Shown one piece after another: positions 7,439 to 15,569 of a stretch of DNA of 19,246 nucleotides. Positions within the stretch are counted from its first letter, which is position 1. Every line of letters starts with the position of its first letter. Position numbers and translations under genes: made by a program. The notes under the pieces are model-generated. The model ran no database searches. It was not told the DNA's origin and was given only the letters and a program-made list of their open reading frames with translations. The DNA comes from Hylemonella sp. UBA2468 (GTDB taxonomy: Bacteria; Pseudomonadota; Gammaproteobacteria; Burkholderiales; Burkholderiaceae_C), in the NCBI GenBank assembly GCA_002342165.1, contig DDPM01000194.1, positions 385 to 19,630 of the forward strand, given 5' to 3'.

Positions 7439-7996
7439 ATGGGCAACCGACTCACACAAATCACCACCCGAACCGGCGACGCCGGCACCACTGGCTTGGG
7501 CGACAACTCCCGCGTATCCAAAAACAGCCTGCGCGTGCACGCTATGGGCGATGTCGATGAACTCAACTCCAATTTGGGGGTGTTGCTGTGCGAAAACCTG
7601 CCCGCCGATGTGCGCGAGGTGTTGACAGAAATTCAGCACCAGCTGTTCAACCTGGGCGGCGAATTGTCCATTCCCGGTTACGAGCTGCTCAAACCCGAGG
7701 CGGTGCTGGCCTTGGACCAAGCCCTAGAGCACTACAACAGCACGCTGCCGAAGTTATTGGAATTTATTTTGCCCGCCGGTACCCGCGCGGCTTCGTTGGC
7801 CCATGTGTGCCGAACCGTGGCGCGCCGCGCAGAGCGCACCGTGGTGGCACTGGGCAATGAAGAGGCCCTTAAAGACGCTCCGCGCCAATACCTCAACCGC
7901 GTGTCCGACCTGCTGTTTGTGCTGGCCCGCGTGCTCAACCGCGCAGAAGGCGGCGACGATGTGTATTGGAAGAGTGAGCGAGTAACTGCCGCTTAA
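7439..7996 (+). CDS. Cob(I)alamin adenosyltransferase, PduO type
   Basis: This enzyme transfers the adenosyl group of ATP to cob(I)alamin to give coenzyme B12. At 185 residues it has normal length for the PduO/MMAB family. The ATP-binding N-terminus TTRTGDAGTTGLGD is at 9-22, GDVDELN at 37-43, the helix with RRAER at 129-133, and YLNRVSDLLFVLARVLN at 151-167. A good Shine-Dalgarno AAGGA (7429-7433) precedes ATG 7439 by 5 bases. No other cobalamin synthesis gene is in the window, so it likely serves salvage or a mutase elsewhere. It converges with the cyclase-family gene; the 42-base gap holds only AT-rich inverted repeats and no clear T-tailed terminator. Confidence 0.94.
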   Translation: MGNRLTQITTRTGDAGTTGLGDNSRVSKNSLRVHAMGDVDELNSNLGVLLCENLPADVREVLTEIQHQLFNLGGELSIPGYELLKPEAVLALDQALEHYNSTLPKLLEFILPAGTRAASLAHVCRTVARRAERTVVALGNEEALKDAPRQYLNRVSDLLFVLARVLNRAEGGDDVYWKSERVTAA

Positions 7997-8038
7997 AAGG
8001 GCGCGCCAGCAGGGTTAATCCCTTAATTGAGCGATAAA

Positions 8039-8839
8039 TTAAGCAATTAACGTTTCGTCAAAAATAGCCACCGCCCGCGTCCAGCCGGCCGAAGCGCCGC
8101 GGATTTTGTGGGGAAAGCACGAGATGTAAAAACCGCTGGCGGGCAGGGCTTCCAGGTTGTGCAGTTTTTCGAGGTGGCAGTAGCCTATGTCGCGTCCGGC
8201 TTTGTGGCCTTCCCAAATCAATGACGCGTCGCCGGTGGCGTTGTACTTTTCGGCGGTGTGCACAAATGGCGCATCCCAGCTCCAGGCGTCGGTACCGGTC
8301 AAGCGCACACCCCGGTCCAGCAAGTACATGGTGGCCTCATAACCCATGCCGCAGCCGCTGGAAACAAAGTCGGCATGGCCATAGCGCGATCCCGCACGGG
8401 TATTGACCACCACTATTTCCAAGGGCTGCAGCATGTGGCCCATGCGGGTCAGCTCGGCCTCCACATCTGCGGCGGTGACCACATAGCCATCGGCAAAATG
8501 CCGAAAATCCAACTTCACACCCGGCTGGAAGCACCATTCCAGCGGCACTTCGTCAATGGTGATGGCCGGTTTTTTATGGCCCAAGGCTTGGTCTTGGGTG
8601 GAGTGGAAGTGGTAGGGCGCATCCAGGTGGGTCCCGTTGTGGGTGCACAGCCTGACAAACTCCACCGCCCAACCTTCTCCATCGGGCAAGTCCTGCTTGC
8701 TGAGCCCCGGAAAAAACGCCTCAATTTGAGCTACCGTGTGTTCGTGGTTCAGATACTCAATCTTGGGCGCGAAGGCAGGCGGGTCGCTCAGCACATCGTT
8801 TTCCAGATAGATGGACAAATCGACAAAACGGCGGGGCAT
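8039..8839 (-). CDS. Cyclase family protein (kynurenine-formamidase-like metal hydrolase)
   Basis: The 266-residue protein belongs to the cyclase/KynB-like family of metal-dependent amidohydrolases, which open or close cyclic amides, lactones or formamides. The defining metal-binding motif HNGTHLDAPYH is at 67-77, giving ligands His67, His71, Asp73 and His77. A later conserved stretch VVVNTRAGSRYGHADFVSSG and the GTDAWSWDAPF block are also family-like. The start is ATG 8839, set by AAGGAG 5 bases upstream; an in-frame TTG at 8857 lies upstream of that site and is unlikely. The true substrate is unknown: N-formylkynurenine is possible, but no tryptophan genes are nearby. It lies downstream of a Bug receptor gene on the same strand, so a linked uptake-and-hydrolysis role is plausible. 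Confidence 0.88.
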   Translation of the reverse strand: MPRRFVDLSIYLENDVLSDPPAFAPKIEYLNHEHTVAQIEAFFPGLSKQDLPDGEGWAVEFVRLCTHNGTHLDAPYHFHSTQDQALGHKKPAITIDEVPLEWCFQPGVKLDFRHFADGYVVTAADVEAELTRMGHMLQPLEIVVVNTRAGSRYGHADFVSSGCGMGYEATMYLLDRGVRLTGTDAWSWDAPFVHTAEKYNATGDASLIWEGHKAGRDIGYCHLEKLHNLEALPASGFYISCFPHKIRGASAGWTRAVAIFDETLIA

Positions 8840-8844
8840 GGCCA

Positions 8845-8850
8845 CTCCTT
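8845..8850 (-). promoter_or_regulatory. Ribosome binding site fixing the cyclase-family start
   Basis: On the reverse strand AAGGAG is followed by 5 bases and ATG at 8839. It lies inside the alternative reading from TTG 8857 and therefore favours the shorter protein. Confidence 0.75.
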
Positions 8851-8869
8851 GGTTCAAGTTGGCATGCGC

Positions 8870-9898
8870 TTACTCAGCCTCAATCTTGCGCTCTACAGCC
8901 ACTTTACGTAGATTTTCAATGTCGCGCTCCACGCGGGCTTGAAACTCTGCGGGGGTGCTGGGGCGCGACGCGCCGCCAAAGTCACTGAGCTTTTGACGCA
9001 CTTCAGGCAGCTCCAGCACCGCGCGAATCTCGCGGTTGAGCTTGTCCAAAATGGGCTTGGGGGTCGCGGCCGGTGCGGCAATGCCCAACCAAGACTCAAA
9101 GACCACTTGGGGCAGGGTATCGGCCACAGTGGGCACATTGCCCAACGGGCCCATGCCTTTGGGGGCGGTGGTGGCCAGCACCCGAATGCGCTGGTCTTTG
9201 AGCATAGCCGCGGTCAGGGTCATGGTGTCAATCATCACGTCCACACGGCCAGCCAACAGCTCGGTCACGGGGCCCGTGCCGCCTTTAAACGGCACATGGA
9301 CGGCGCTGATGCCGGCCTCCCACAAAATCCACTCGCCAATCAAGTGCGGCGCAGTGCCAATACCTGAAGACGAGTAGGTGAACTTGCCCGGCTCGGCCTT
9401 GCTGCGTTGCACAAAGTCCGCAAACGATTTGATGGACGAGTTAGGCGTGACTGACAAGGCCAGCGGGTAAGTGGTGAGTGTGGAAATCCACGCAAAGTCC
9501 TTGACCGGGTGAAACGGCAGGTTGCGCTTGAGCGCGGCCACACTGGAATGCCCGCTAGGGAGCAGGATGATGGTGTAGCCGTCGGGCGTGGCTTTGGCCG
9601 CCATGTCGGTGGCAATGGTGCCGCCCGCGCCGGGCTTGTTGTCCACCACCACCGGCTGGCCCAAGCGCTCGCCCAGGGGCTGGGCAATCAGGCGGGCGAC
9701 CAGGTCAGAGCCGCCGCCAGGCGGGTAGCCCAGCAGCATGCGGATGGGCCGCTTGGGGAAGTCGTCGGTCTGGGCTTGAGCCTTGGGACCCCAGACCAAA
9801 GCGGTTATAACTACGAGGAGGGCCAAGAGCAAAGGCTGCGCCATTTCCAAAACAGATCGGTTGAAGCTTAGGGTGGTCAAAGTAAATCGATGTTTCAT
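8870..9898 (-). CDS. Bug/TTT-family periplasmic solute receptor 1
   Basis: The 342-residue protein is a Bug-type (Bordetella uptake gene, tripartite tricarboxylate transporter receptor) binding protein. It has a long signal region (about 1-43) with a hydrophobic core LLLALLVVITALVWG and a likely AQA cleavage site. The mature part begins FPKRPIRMLLGYPPGGGSD. Family markers are VVVDNKPGAGG, TPDGYT, and the late NVPTVADTLPQVVFESW. These proteins usually bind small carboxylates. The gene precedes the cyclase-family gene by about 30 bases on the same strand, suggesting an operon. No TctA/TctB membrane genes are present. The start is unsure: ATG 9898 has no Shine-Dalgarno, and ATG 9844 (MAQPLLLALL) would give a shorter, ordinary signal peptide. 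Confidence 0.92.
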   Translation of the reverse strand: MKHRFTLTTLSFNRSVLEMAQPLLLALLVVITALVWGPKAQAQTDDFPKRPIRMLLGYPPGGGSDLVARLIAQPLGERLGQPVVVDNKPGAGGTIATDMAAKATPDGYTIILLPSGHSSVAALKRNLPFHPVKDFAWISTLTTYPLALSVTPNSSIKSFADFVQRSKAEPGKFTYSSSGIGTAPHLIGEWILWEAGISAVHVPFKGGTGPVTELLAGRVDVMIDTMTLTAAMLKDQRIRVLATTAPKGMGPLGNVPTVADTLPQVVFESWLGIAAPAATPKPILDKLNREIRAVLELPEVRQKLSDFGGASRPSTPAEFQARVERDIENLRKVAVERKIEAE

Positions 9899-9943
9899 GA
9901 GTGGAGATGCGTAGGTTGCGGGTAAAAAACCTGTAATCGTTAT

Positions 9944-9958
9944 GTATGTCCTACATAC
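9944..9958. promoter_or_regulatory. Inverted repeat, candidate operator between receptor 1 and GCDH-like gene
   Basis: GTATGT and ACATAC form 6-bp arms around CCT in the 182-base divergent gap. The centre TGTCCTACA has the GT-N3-AC spacing seen in FadR-type GntR operators. No GntR gene lies in the window, so the regulator is unknown. The site is 46 bp upstream of the receptor ATG and about 120 bp upstream of the dehydrogenase ATG. Confidence 0.5.
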
Positions 9959-10080
9959 TATCGGCGCCAGACGCTAACGGCTATGCCTAACAACCCTGAT
10001 AGGCCTGATAAAAGCCACCATCGGAAGAAAAGCTTCGCCCTCAGTATGATTTGGCATAGATCGAAAATTTAGGAGACCTT

Positions 10081-11277
10081 ATGGCCAACGCCTCATTTGT
10101 TTGGAACGACCCCTTTTTGCTGGACCAGCAGCTTACAGAAGAAGAGCGCATGGTGCGCGAAGCGGCGGCTGTGTACAGCCAAGAACGGTTGGCCACACGC
10201 ATTCAAGACGCGTTTCGAAATGAAACCACCGACCCCGCCATCTTCCGCGAGATGGGCGAGTTGGGCCTGTTGGGCCCCACCATCCCCGAAGCTTACGGTG
10301 GCCCCGGCCTCAACAGCGTGTGTTATGGGGTCATAGCTCGGGAGGTGGAGCGCGTGGATTCGGCCTACCGCTCCATGATGAGCGTGCAGTCCTCCTTGGT
10401 GATGGTGCCTATATTTGAATTTGGTACCGAAGCACAACGCCAAAAGTATTTACCCAAACTCGCCACCGGCGAATGGATTGGCTGCTTTGGCCTGACCGAG
10501 CCCGACCACGGCTCCGACCCCAACTCCATGATCACCCGCGCCCACAAAACCGCTGGCGGCTACCGCTTGGTGGGCAGCAAAATGTGGATTTCCAACAGCC
10601 CCATTGCCGATGTGTTTGTGATCTGGGCCCGCGAAGTGAGCGAGGCTGGCGCAGTGGGCCCCATCCGGGGCTTTGTCCTTGAAAAAGGCATGACGGGCTT
10701 GAGCGCACCGGCCATCCACGGCAAGGTAGGTTTGCGAGCCTCCATCACAGGCGAGGTCGTCATGGACAACGTGTTTTGTCCTGAAGAAAACGCGTTTCCG
10801 GAGGTGCAGGGCCTGAAGGGGCCGTTCACCTGCTTGAACTCAGCGCGCTTTGGCATTGCATGGGGCACATTGGGCGCGGCGGAAGATTGCTGGTTCAGGG
10901 CCCGGGAATACGTTTTGGACCGCAAGCAGTTCGGCCGCCCTTTGGCTGCCAACCAGCTCATCCAGAAAAAACTGGCCGACATGCAAACTGAAATTGCCAT
11001 TGGACTGCAGGCCTGCATCCGATTGGGCCGTATGAAGGACGAAGGCACCGCCGCAGTGGAGATCACCTCCATTCTCAAGCGCAACTCCTGTGGCAAGGCG
11101 CTCGACATTGCCCGCATGGCGCGTGACATGATGGGCGGCAACGGCATTTCCGACGAATACGGTGTGGTACGCCACTTGGTCAATCTGGAAGTGGTCAACA
11201 CGTACGAGGGCACGCATGATATTCATGCCCTCATTTTGGGTCGCGCACAAACGGGCATTTCGGCTTTTTCTAACTGA
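10081..11277 (+). CDS. Glutaryl-CoA dehydrogenase-type acyl-CoA dehydrogenase
   Basis: The 398-residue FAD enzyme closely follows the glutaryl-CoA dehydrogenase pattern over its full length. Glutaryl-CoA dehydrogenase oxidises and decarboxylates glutaryl-CoA to crotonyl-CoA, passing electrons to ETF. Shared blocks include [27 protein letters not shown] (Arg97 corresponds to the substrate-carboxylate arginine), [13 protein letters not shown], and [19 protein letters not shown]. The catalytic base Glu376 is in [18 protein letters not shown] strong AGGAG lies 5 bases before ATG 10081. A cupin gene follows after 13 bp. Such enzymes serve lysine, tryptophan or benzoate degradation; here the gene sits in an uptake/catabolic block, so a related dicarboxyl-CoA substrate is possible. 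I leave the symbol blank because gcdH orthology cannot be separated from paralogy by eye. Confidence 0.93.
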   Translation: MANASFVWNDPFLLDQQLTEEERMVREAAAVYSQERLATRIQDAFRNETTDPAIFREMGELGLLGPTIPEAYGGPGLNSVCYGVIAREVERVDSAYRSMMSVQSSLVMVPIFEFGTEAQRQKYLPKLATGEWIGCFGLTEPDHGSDPNSMITRAHKTAGGYRLVGSKMWISNSPIADVFVIWAREVSEAGAVGPIRGFVLEKGMTGLSAPAIHGKVGLRASITGEVVMDNVFCPEENAFPEVQGLKGPFTCLNSARFGIAWGTLGAAEDCWFRAREYVLDRKQFGRPLAANQLIQKKLADMQTEIAIGLQACIRLGRMKDEGTAAVEITSILKRNSCGKALDIARMARDMMGGNGISDEYGVVRHLVNLEVVNTYEGTHDIHALILGRAQTGISAFSN

Positions 11278-11280
11278 CAA

Positions 11281-11285
11281 AGGAG
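11281..11285 (+). promoter_or_regulatory. Ribosome binding site fixing the cupin start
   Basis: AGGAG lies 5 bases before ATG 11291. The leader AGGAGACCT is identical to the one before the dehydrogenase at 10071-10079, which points to matched translation of the two genes. It rules out a much longer in-frame reading that would overlap the dehydrogenase. Confidence 0.75.
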
Positions 11286-11290
11286 ACCTC

Positions 11291-11782
11291 ATGGACCACG
11301 GCACACCCAAAATCAGACGCGTCGTCACCGGTCACGACGCCAACGGCAAAGCCATCGTCAAAATTGACGAAGTGTGCTCACACTTCAAACCTGGGCGGGG
11401 CAACGCCTACATTTGCAACATCTGGACCACCGACACCGTGCCAGCCAACAACTCAGGCGACGGCGACGGCGGCATGCGTGAGGGCAAGTTCACCATGATT
11501 GAAAACGGCTCGGTGTTTCGAATTCTGGACTTCCGCCCCGGGGTGGAGCGCCGCATGCACCGAACCGACAGCATCGACTATTTGGTGGTCATGTCGGGCG
11601 AAATTTGGATGGAAATGGACGACGGCGTAGAGGTACATCTCAAGGCGGGCGATGTGATGGTGCAGCGCGGCACCATTCACAACTGGGTCAACCGCGGCAA
11701 CGAAACCTGCATCATTGCCGTGATTTTGATACATGCCAAACCGGTGGAAGCCGGCGGCAAGGTTTTGCACGCAGAAGGCTAA
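11291..11782 (+). CDS. Single-domain cupin protein
   Basis: The 163-residue protein carries a small C-terminal cupin barrel. Motif 1 is degenerate: around MHRTDSIDYLVVMSGE (89-104) only His90 and Glu104 remain of the usual metal-ligand set, with RT in place of the second histidine. Motif 2 is AGDVMVQRGTIHNWVNRGNE (119-138), giving His130. The N-terminal part (GHDANGKAIVKIDE, then NAYICNIWTTD) looks like a family-specific extension. The function is unknown: it could be a dioxygenase, isomerase or ligand sensor. It is 13 bp after the dehydrogenase with the same ribosome-binding leader, so the two are very probably one operon. Its stop overlaps that of the convergent gene by 4 bp. Confidence 0.85.
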   Translation: MDHGTPKIRRVVTGHDANGKAIVKIDEVCSHFKPGRGNAYICNIWTTDTVPANNSGDGDGGMREGKFTMIENGSVFRILDFRPGVERRMHRTDSIDYLVVMSGEIWMEMDDGVEVHLKAGDVMVQRGTIHNWVNRGNETCIIAVILIHAKPVEAGGKVLHAEG

Positions 11783-12369
11783 ATAGGCAGACGCGGCAAC
11801 TCGGCGGCCTTGTCTGTGGGCAGGGCCGTGCGGCTGATGTTCATCACCATGGCCAAGAGGCTGTAATAGCCGTAATGCGCCACCATGTCGATCATCCCTT
11901 GCTCACCAAAGCGGCTCAGGCCACGCTGCCAGGTGGAGTCGCTGACCGACTTGTTGTTGCGAAGCTCATCGAGCACGTCGTAAATGATGGTTTCGTCGTC
12001 CGACATGGTGGTGGGACGCCGGCCTTCTGCCAAGGCGTCGATGGTGGCGGGTAACACGCCCTCGCGCTCCGCAATCGGGCGGTGAATGGCCCACTCTATG
12101 GGTTGCGACCAGTGGCGTGCGACCACCAGCACCGCAAACTCTGAATTGCGCAGGCCCACGGTGTTGTGGAAGCGCAGGTACTCCCCAACCTTTTGCAAAC
12201 GGCTCATGAGCTCGGGGCTGCGCACAAGCGGTATGAAGGGTCCGCCAATTTTGCCGCGCGGGCCGCTGGTGAGCTCGTCCATCACGCGACGTTGCTCCGG
12301 CGTCATGAGCTCAGTCGGAATTTCCGGCAGACGGTCGGGTAAGGGGGGGTTATGGAAGTTGGAGGCCAT
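11779..12369 (-). CDS. Carboxymuconolactone-decarboxylase-like protein
   Basis: The 196-residue all-helical protein belongs to the carboxymuconolactone decarboxylase (CMD)/AhpD-like group. Its core is LRNSEFAVLVVARHWSQPIEWAIHRPIAEREGV, with the family EW...H pattern. The redox Cys-X-X-Cys pair of AhpD peroxidases is absent, so a peroxiredoxin-reductase role is unlikely and a decarboxylase/isomerase-like or ligand-binding role is more plausible. It follows the flavin monooxygenase gene by 8 bp on the same strand. ATG 12369 is not preceded by a good Shine-Dalgarno, so translation may depend on the upstream gene. It ends TAG, overlapping the cupin stop on the other strand. Confidence 0.85.
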   Translation of the reverse strand: MASNFHNPPLPDRLPEIPTELMTPEQRRVMDELTSGPRGKIGGPFIPLVRSPELMSRLQKVGEYLRFHNTVGLRNSEFAVLVVARHWSQPIEWAIHRPIAEREGVLPATIDALAEGRRPTTMSDDETIIYDVLDELRNNKSVSDSTWQRGLSRFGEQGMIDMVAHYGYYSLLAMVMNISRTALPTDKAAELPRLPI

Positions 12370-12377
12370 GGCAGGGC

Positions 12378-13475
12378 TTAAGCGCCTATGGCCTTACGCA
12401 CGCGGGGCATGACCTCTTCGGCCATCAGCACCATGGAGCGGCGGGCCAGTTGGGGGTCGGACCAGTCAAGGCCGGCATACACCAGCTCACCAAAGCCGCC
12501 CAAGGTTTCGTGCAGCTCGATGATTTTTTCAGTGACCTCGTTGACGCCACCGGCTATGACGAGCTTGTCCAAAATTTCCTCGAGCGGGGTGGGGTTTTCA
12601 GGGGTTTGGCCGTCCATGCTGAACACGGCGTCACGCTTGCCCTTGCGCAGCTTGTGGTGCAAGTTGCGGTAGTAAAAACGGTAAGGGCTTTGTTCTGACT
12701 CGCGGCCATAGTCTTTGGCCACGCGGTCGTTGTCGTTGACCATGATGGTGCGTGCCACGCGCCAATCCGCGCGGTCTGCCACTTGGCCCACATTGCTCTT
12801 ACCCTGTGAGTAATTGTTCCAGTGCGATGGCAGCCACTTGTCGTATAAAAAGTTGGCCGACATGGGGTGAAAGTCCTTCTCGCCCATGGCAATCACGCCT
12901 TTGGAAAAAGGCGCCACCACCGTGCCCACAATTTCGGGACGCGGGGTTTGATAGGGCTTGTACATCTTGCCGGTGTTGGTGAAGTCATCGTAGGTGAGCT
13001 TGGTGGACACCTTGAAGCGGTTGTCCGGCAGGTCAATGTCAAACGGCGCGTTGGATTCCCAAATTTTCAAAATCACATCGATCGACTCGGCAAACATTTT
13101 GTTGCGGTCTTCATGAAAAATGCCCAGCGCTTCTGCATCAGAGGGAAGCGCGCCTGGGCTCACCCCCAAAATAAAGCGGCCTTGGGCCATGTGGTCAAAC
13201 ATGGCGGCGTGGCAAGCCACCAGCACCGGATGCAGGTGCGACAAGTTGGTGGTGCCGGTGCCTAGGCGAATTTGCTTGGTGGAAAAAATCAGGCTGGCCT
13301 GAAACACCATGCTGCTGGTGACATTTTCAATCAGGTCGGTCAGGTGTTCGCCTACAAAGGCGTCGTGGTAGCCCAGTTCGTCGGCCAAGATGATGATCTC
13401 GCGGTCTTCGCGCAAGGTGTCGGTGGGGCTGCGAGTGGCCGGGTGAACCGGCATAGTGAAATAGCCAAGGCGCAT
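12378..13475 (-). CDS. Luciferase-like (LLM-class) flavin-dependent monooxygenase
   Basis: The 365-residue protein is a bacterial-luciferase-like TIM-barrel monooxygenase that would use reduced FMN and O2. The N-terminus MRLGYFTMPVHP, then REIIILADELGYHDAFVGEH (24-43), IRLGTGTTNLSHLHPVLVA (69-87) and HMAQGRFILGVSPG (95-108) are typical. Relatives include limonene monooxygenase, alkane monooxygenases and type II Baeyer-Villiger enzymes, so the reaction class cannot be fixed. AGGA sits 6 bases before ATG 13475. No separate flavin reductase is in the window, so reduced flavin would come from elsewhere. It is the first gene of a two-gene unit with the CMD-like protein. Confidence 0.9.
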   Translation of the reverse strand: MRLGYFTMPVHPATRSPTDTLREDREIIILADELGYHDAFVGEHLTDLIENVTSSMVFQASLIFSTKQIRLGTGTTNLSHLHPVLVACHAAMFDHMAQGRFILGVSPGALPSDAEALGIFHEDRNKMFAESIDVILKIWESNAPFDIDLPDNRFKVSTKLTYDDFTNTGKMYKPYQTPRPEIVGTVVAPFSKGVIAMGEKDFHPMSANFLYDKWLPSHWNNYSQGKSNVGQVADRADWRVARTIMVNDNDRVAKDYGRESEQSPYRFYYRNLHHKLRKGKRDAVFSMDGQTPENPTPLEEILDKLVIAGGVNEVTEKIIELHETLGGFGELVYAGLDWSDPQLARRSMVLMAEEVMPRVRKAIGA

Positions 13476-13527
13476 AGGTGTTCCTGAAATAACATTGAAA
13501 ACAAAGGCAAAGCAAACACTAAGAATC

Positions 13528-13566
13528 TAGGCGAAACACCCTGAGCCGTTATTAGGTGAAATCACC
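13528..13566. promoter_or_regulatory. Two related TAGGYGAA motifs between monooxygenase and receptor 2
   Basis: TAGGCGAAACACC (13528-13540) and TAGGTGAAATCACC (13553-13566) lie 25 bases apart in the 208-base divergent gap. The second contains the inverted repeat GGTGA-AA-TCACC. A third relative lies before receptor 3 at 16654. The rest of the gap shows no strong promoter or small gene; a weak TTGCAC (13592) with TAACTT (13615) at 17-bp spacing is possible. Confidence 0.4.
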
Positions 13567-13683
13567 GGGGAAGACACAGGGGGACACCCAATTGCACAGT
13601 GTAATCATTTCAGTTAACTTATTGAAACAGCGATCATTAACCAACACTTGCCACCTTACCATCATCTTTTCAAGCCTTCCCTC

Positions 13684-14679
13684 ATGAAAAAACTTCAAGT
13701 TCTCAAACGATTAATTGCTTTTGCATGCATGGGCGCCACGTTATTGCTGCTGGGCTTTGGTGCTGTGTCACTTCAAGCTCAGGCCTTTCCTGCCAAGCCC
13801 GTGCGCATTGTGGTGCCCGCAGGTCCGGGCAGCGCCGTAGATGCCGTGGTGCGCGATTTGGTGCCGGGCCTTACGGAGCTTTTAGGCCAGCAGGTGGTGG
13901 TGGACAACAAGCCCGGCGCCAACAGCACCATAGGCGCCCGTGATGTGGCGCGCGCCCCTGCGGACGGGCACACCCTTTTGCACGGCAATGTGAACAACGC
14001 GCTGAATGACCTGCTCTCCCCCAACCCCTGCTGCAAGTTGGGCGAAGCCTTATTGCCCGTGACCCGCATGACTGCTACGCCGTTGGTGATGGTGGTGCAC
14101 CCATCCGTACCCGCCAACAACCTCAAAGAATTTTTGGCTTTGGCCAAAAGCCAGCCCGACCGCATCACCCAAGCTTCTGGCGGCAACGGCTCCATCACCC
14201 ATTTGCTCGGCGAAATGATGAACTACACCGCTGGCATCAAGTTGCGGGATGTGCCCTACAAGGCCATTGGGGCGGAGCTGCCCGACCTTTTGGCTGGCCA
14301 TGTGATGGTGGCGTATTTGGCACCGGTGGTGGTGGCGCAGCACATCAAGCAGGGCAAATTAAGGGCTCTGGGCATGGCCGGCTCCAAGCGCGTTGCCATC
14401 ATTTCTGAGGTGCCCACCATGGCCGAAGCCGGCTTGAGCGGCGTGGAGGCCTCGGGCTGGAACGGCTTGTTTGTGCCTGCGGGCACGCCGGTCAGCATCA
14501 TCAACCGCATTCAGGCGGATGTGGCCAAGGTGCTTCAATCGCCCGCCTATAAGGCGCAAGCGGCCAGTGTGGGTTCTGAATTGGGGGGCGAGTCGCCCCA
14601 GGAGTTTGCGGCCTTCATTCGCGCCGAAATGGCAAAGTGGGGTCGCCTGATCAAAGATGCCAACATCAAAACGGAATAA
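13684..14679 (+). CDS. Bug/TTT-family periplasmic solute receptor 2
   Basis: The 331-residue receptor has a clear signal peptide: MKKLQVLKRL, a hydrophobic core, then LQAQA near residue 34. ATG 13684 is preferred over an in-frame TTG at 13648 because it starts the signal peptide directly. The mature protein shows PVRIVVPAGPGSAVDAVVRD, VVVDNKPGANSTIGA and the late EVPTMAEAGLSGVEASGWNG. Unusual for the family, it has adjacent cysteines in the segment SPNPCCKLGE, where other Bug proteins often have a proline-rich loop. The alpha/beta hydrolase gene follows after 12 bp, so the bound ligand may be that enzyme's substrate or a related ester or lactone. Confidence 0.92.
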   Translation: MKKLQVLKRLIAFACMGATLLLLGFGAVSLQAQAFPAKPVRIVVPAGPGSAVDAVVRDLVPGLTELLGQQVVVDNKPGANSTIGARDVARAPADGHTLLHGNVNNALNDLLSPNPCCKLGEALLPVTRMTATPLVMVVHPSVPANNLKEFLALAKSQPDRITQASGGNGSITHLLGEMMNYTAGIKLRDVPYKAIGAELPDLLAGHVMVAYLAPVVVAQHIKQGKLRALGMAGSKRVAIISEVPTMAEAGLSGVEASGWNGLFVPAGTPVSIINRIQADVAKVLQSPAYKAQAASVGSELGGESPQEFAAFIRAEMAKWGRLIKDANIKTE

Positions 14680-14691
14680 CCAAGGAAACAT

Positions 14692-15534
14692 ATGCCCTAC
14701 ATCAACATCCGCGGTGCCAACCTGCTACACGAGGTTTACGGAGACCATGGTCCTTGGTTGTCTTTGAACTCAGGCGGGCGCCACCGCTTTTTGGAAATGG
14801 CCGAGCTGGGCAAGCAAGTTGCGGCCAAAGGGTTTAGGGTGCTGGTGCACGACCGCCGCAACACCGGCGCCTCTGATATTGTGATTGGAGGCGAGGGCAC
14901 TGAAGAGGACATTTGGGCCGATGATTTGGTTGCCTTGTTGCGGCATTACCACCAAGGCCCCGCGTTCTTTGGCGGCTCTTCAGCAGGGGCCCGCTTGTCC
15001 ATGACGGTCAAGCGCCGTCACCCCGAGGTGGTGCAGGGCTTGCTGCTCATGCGCATTACAGGGGGTCAGTTTGCGGCGGGCCGCCTGCCCAACACCTACT
15101 ACGGTCAATACATCCAGGCCGCGCTTGAAGGAGGCATGGCTGCTGTGTGTCAAACCGCGCCTTATGTGGAGCGCTTGGCCCTCAACCCTTCCAGCCGCGA
15201 GCGCCTCATGGCTATGGACCCGAAGGAGTACGTCGCCGTGATGAGCCGCTGGCTGGATGCATTCACAAGCGGGCCTATTGAGCCCGTCATGGGTATTCCT
15301 GAAGCCGAATTGCGCACCTACAAATTGCCCGTCTTGGTAGTGCCCGGCAACGACAAAACCCACGCCTCATTTAACGGCTTGGCCGCACACCGTTTGATTG
15401 AAGGCAGTGAGCTGTTTAACTTGCCCATTCAAGATCAAGACGTGGACTTGATCCCGTTTCCGGACTGGAAAGAGCACTACCCCGCATTGGCCAATAAGTT
15501 TGCCGAGTTCATGACCCGACACGCTCCGGCCTGA
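14692..15534 (+). CDS. Alpha/beta-fold hydrolase
   Basis: The 280-residue protein is an alpha/beta hydrolase without a signal peptide. The early strand and oxyanion region is SLNSGGRHRF (24-33), the HDRRNTGASD segment is at 53-62, and the nucleophile elbow GSSAG is at 95-99 with Ser97. The likely acid is Asp221 in VVPGNDKTH and the likely base is His262 in DWKEHYP. This matches esterase, lactonase or C-C hydrolase relatives; the substrate is unknown. AAGGAA lies just before ATG 14692, and the gene is 12 bp after receptor 2, a clear two-gene unit. It converges with receptor 3. Confidence 0.9.
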   Translation: MPYINIRGANLLHEVYGDHGPWLSLNSGGRHRFLEMAELGKQVAAKGFRVLVHDRRNTGASDIVIGGEGTEEDIWADDLVALLRHYHQGPAFFGGSSAGARLSMTVKRRHPEVVQGLLLMRITGGQFAAGRLPNTYYGQYIQAALEGGMAAVCQTAPYVERLALNPSSRERLMAMDPKEYVAVMSRWLDAFTSGPIEPVMGIPEAELRTYKLPVLVVPGNDKTHASFNGLAAHRLIEGSELFNLPIQDQDVDLIPFPDWKEHYPALANKFAEFMTRHAPA

Positions 15535-15569
15535 AGGCGCCTTAGAGAACTTTAGAGCCCGCTGGAAAC

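Noticed and set aside
7997..8050. Terminator between the cobalamin gene and the cyclase-family gene
   Set aside because: TTAATTG/CAATTAA arms and a small AGGG/CCCT hairpin exist, but there is no GC-rich stem with a T-run, and one arm lies within the cyclase gene end.
8258..8911. 217-codon + strand frame opposite the cyclase-family gene
   Set aside because: The translation is rich in His, Gly, Gln and Val as expected of an antisense shadow; the reverse strand holds a complete HxGTHxDxPxH enzyme.
10560..11213. 217-codon reverse frame opposite the acyl-CoA dehydrogenase
   Set aside because: Antisense shadow of a highly conserved enzyme; no start signal or motif.
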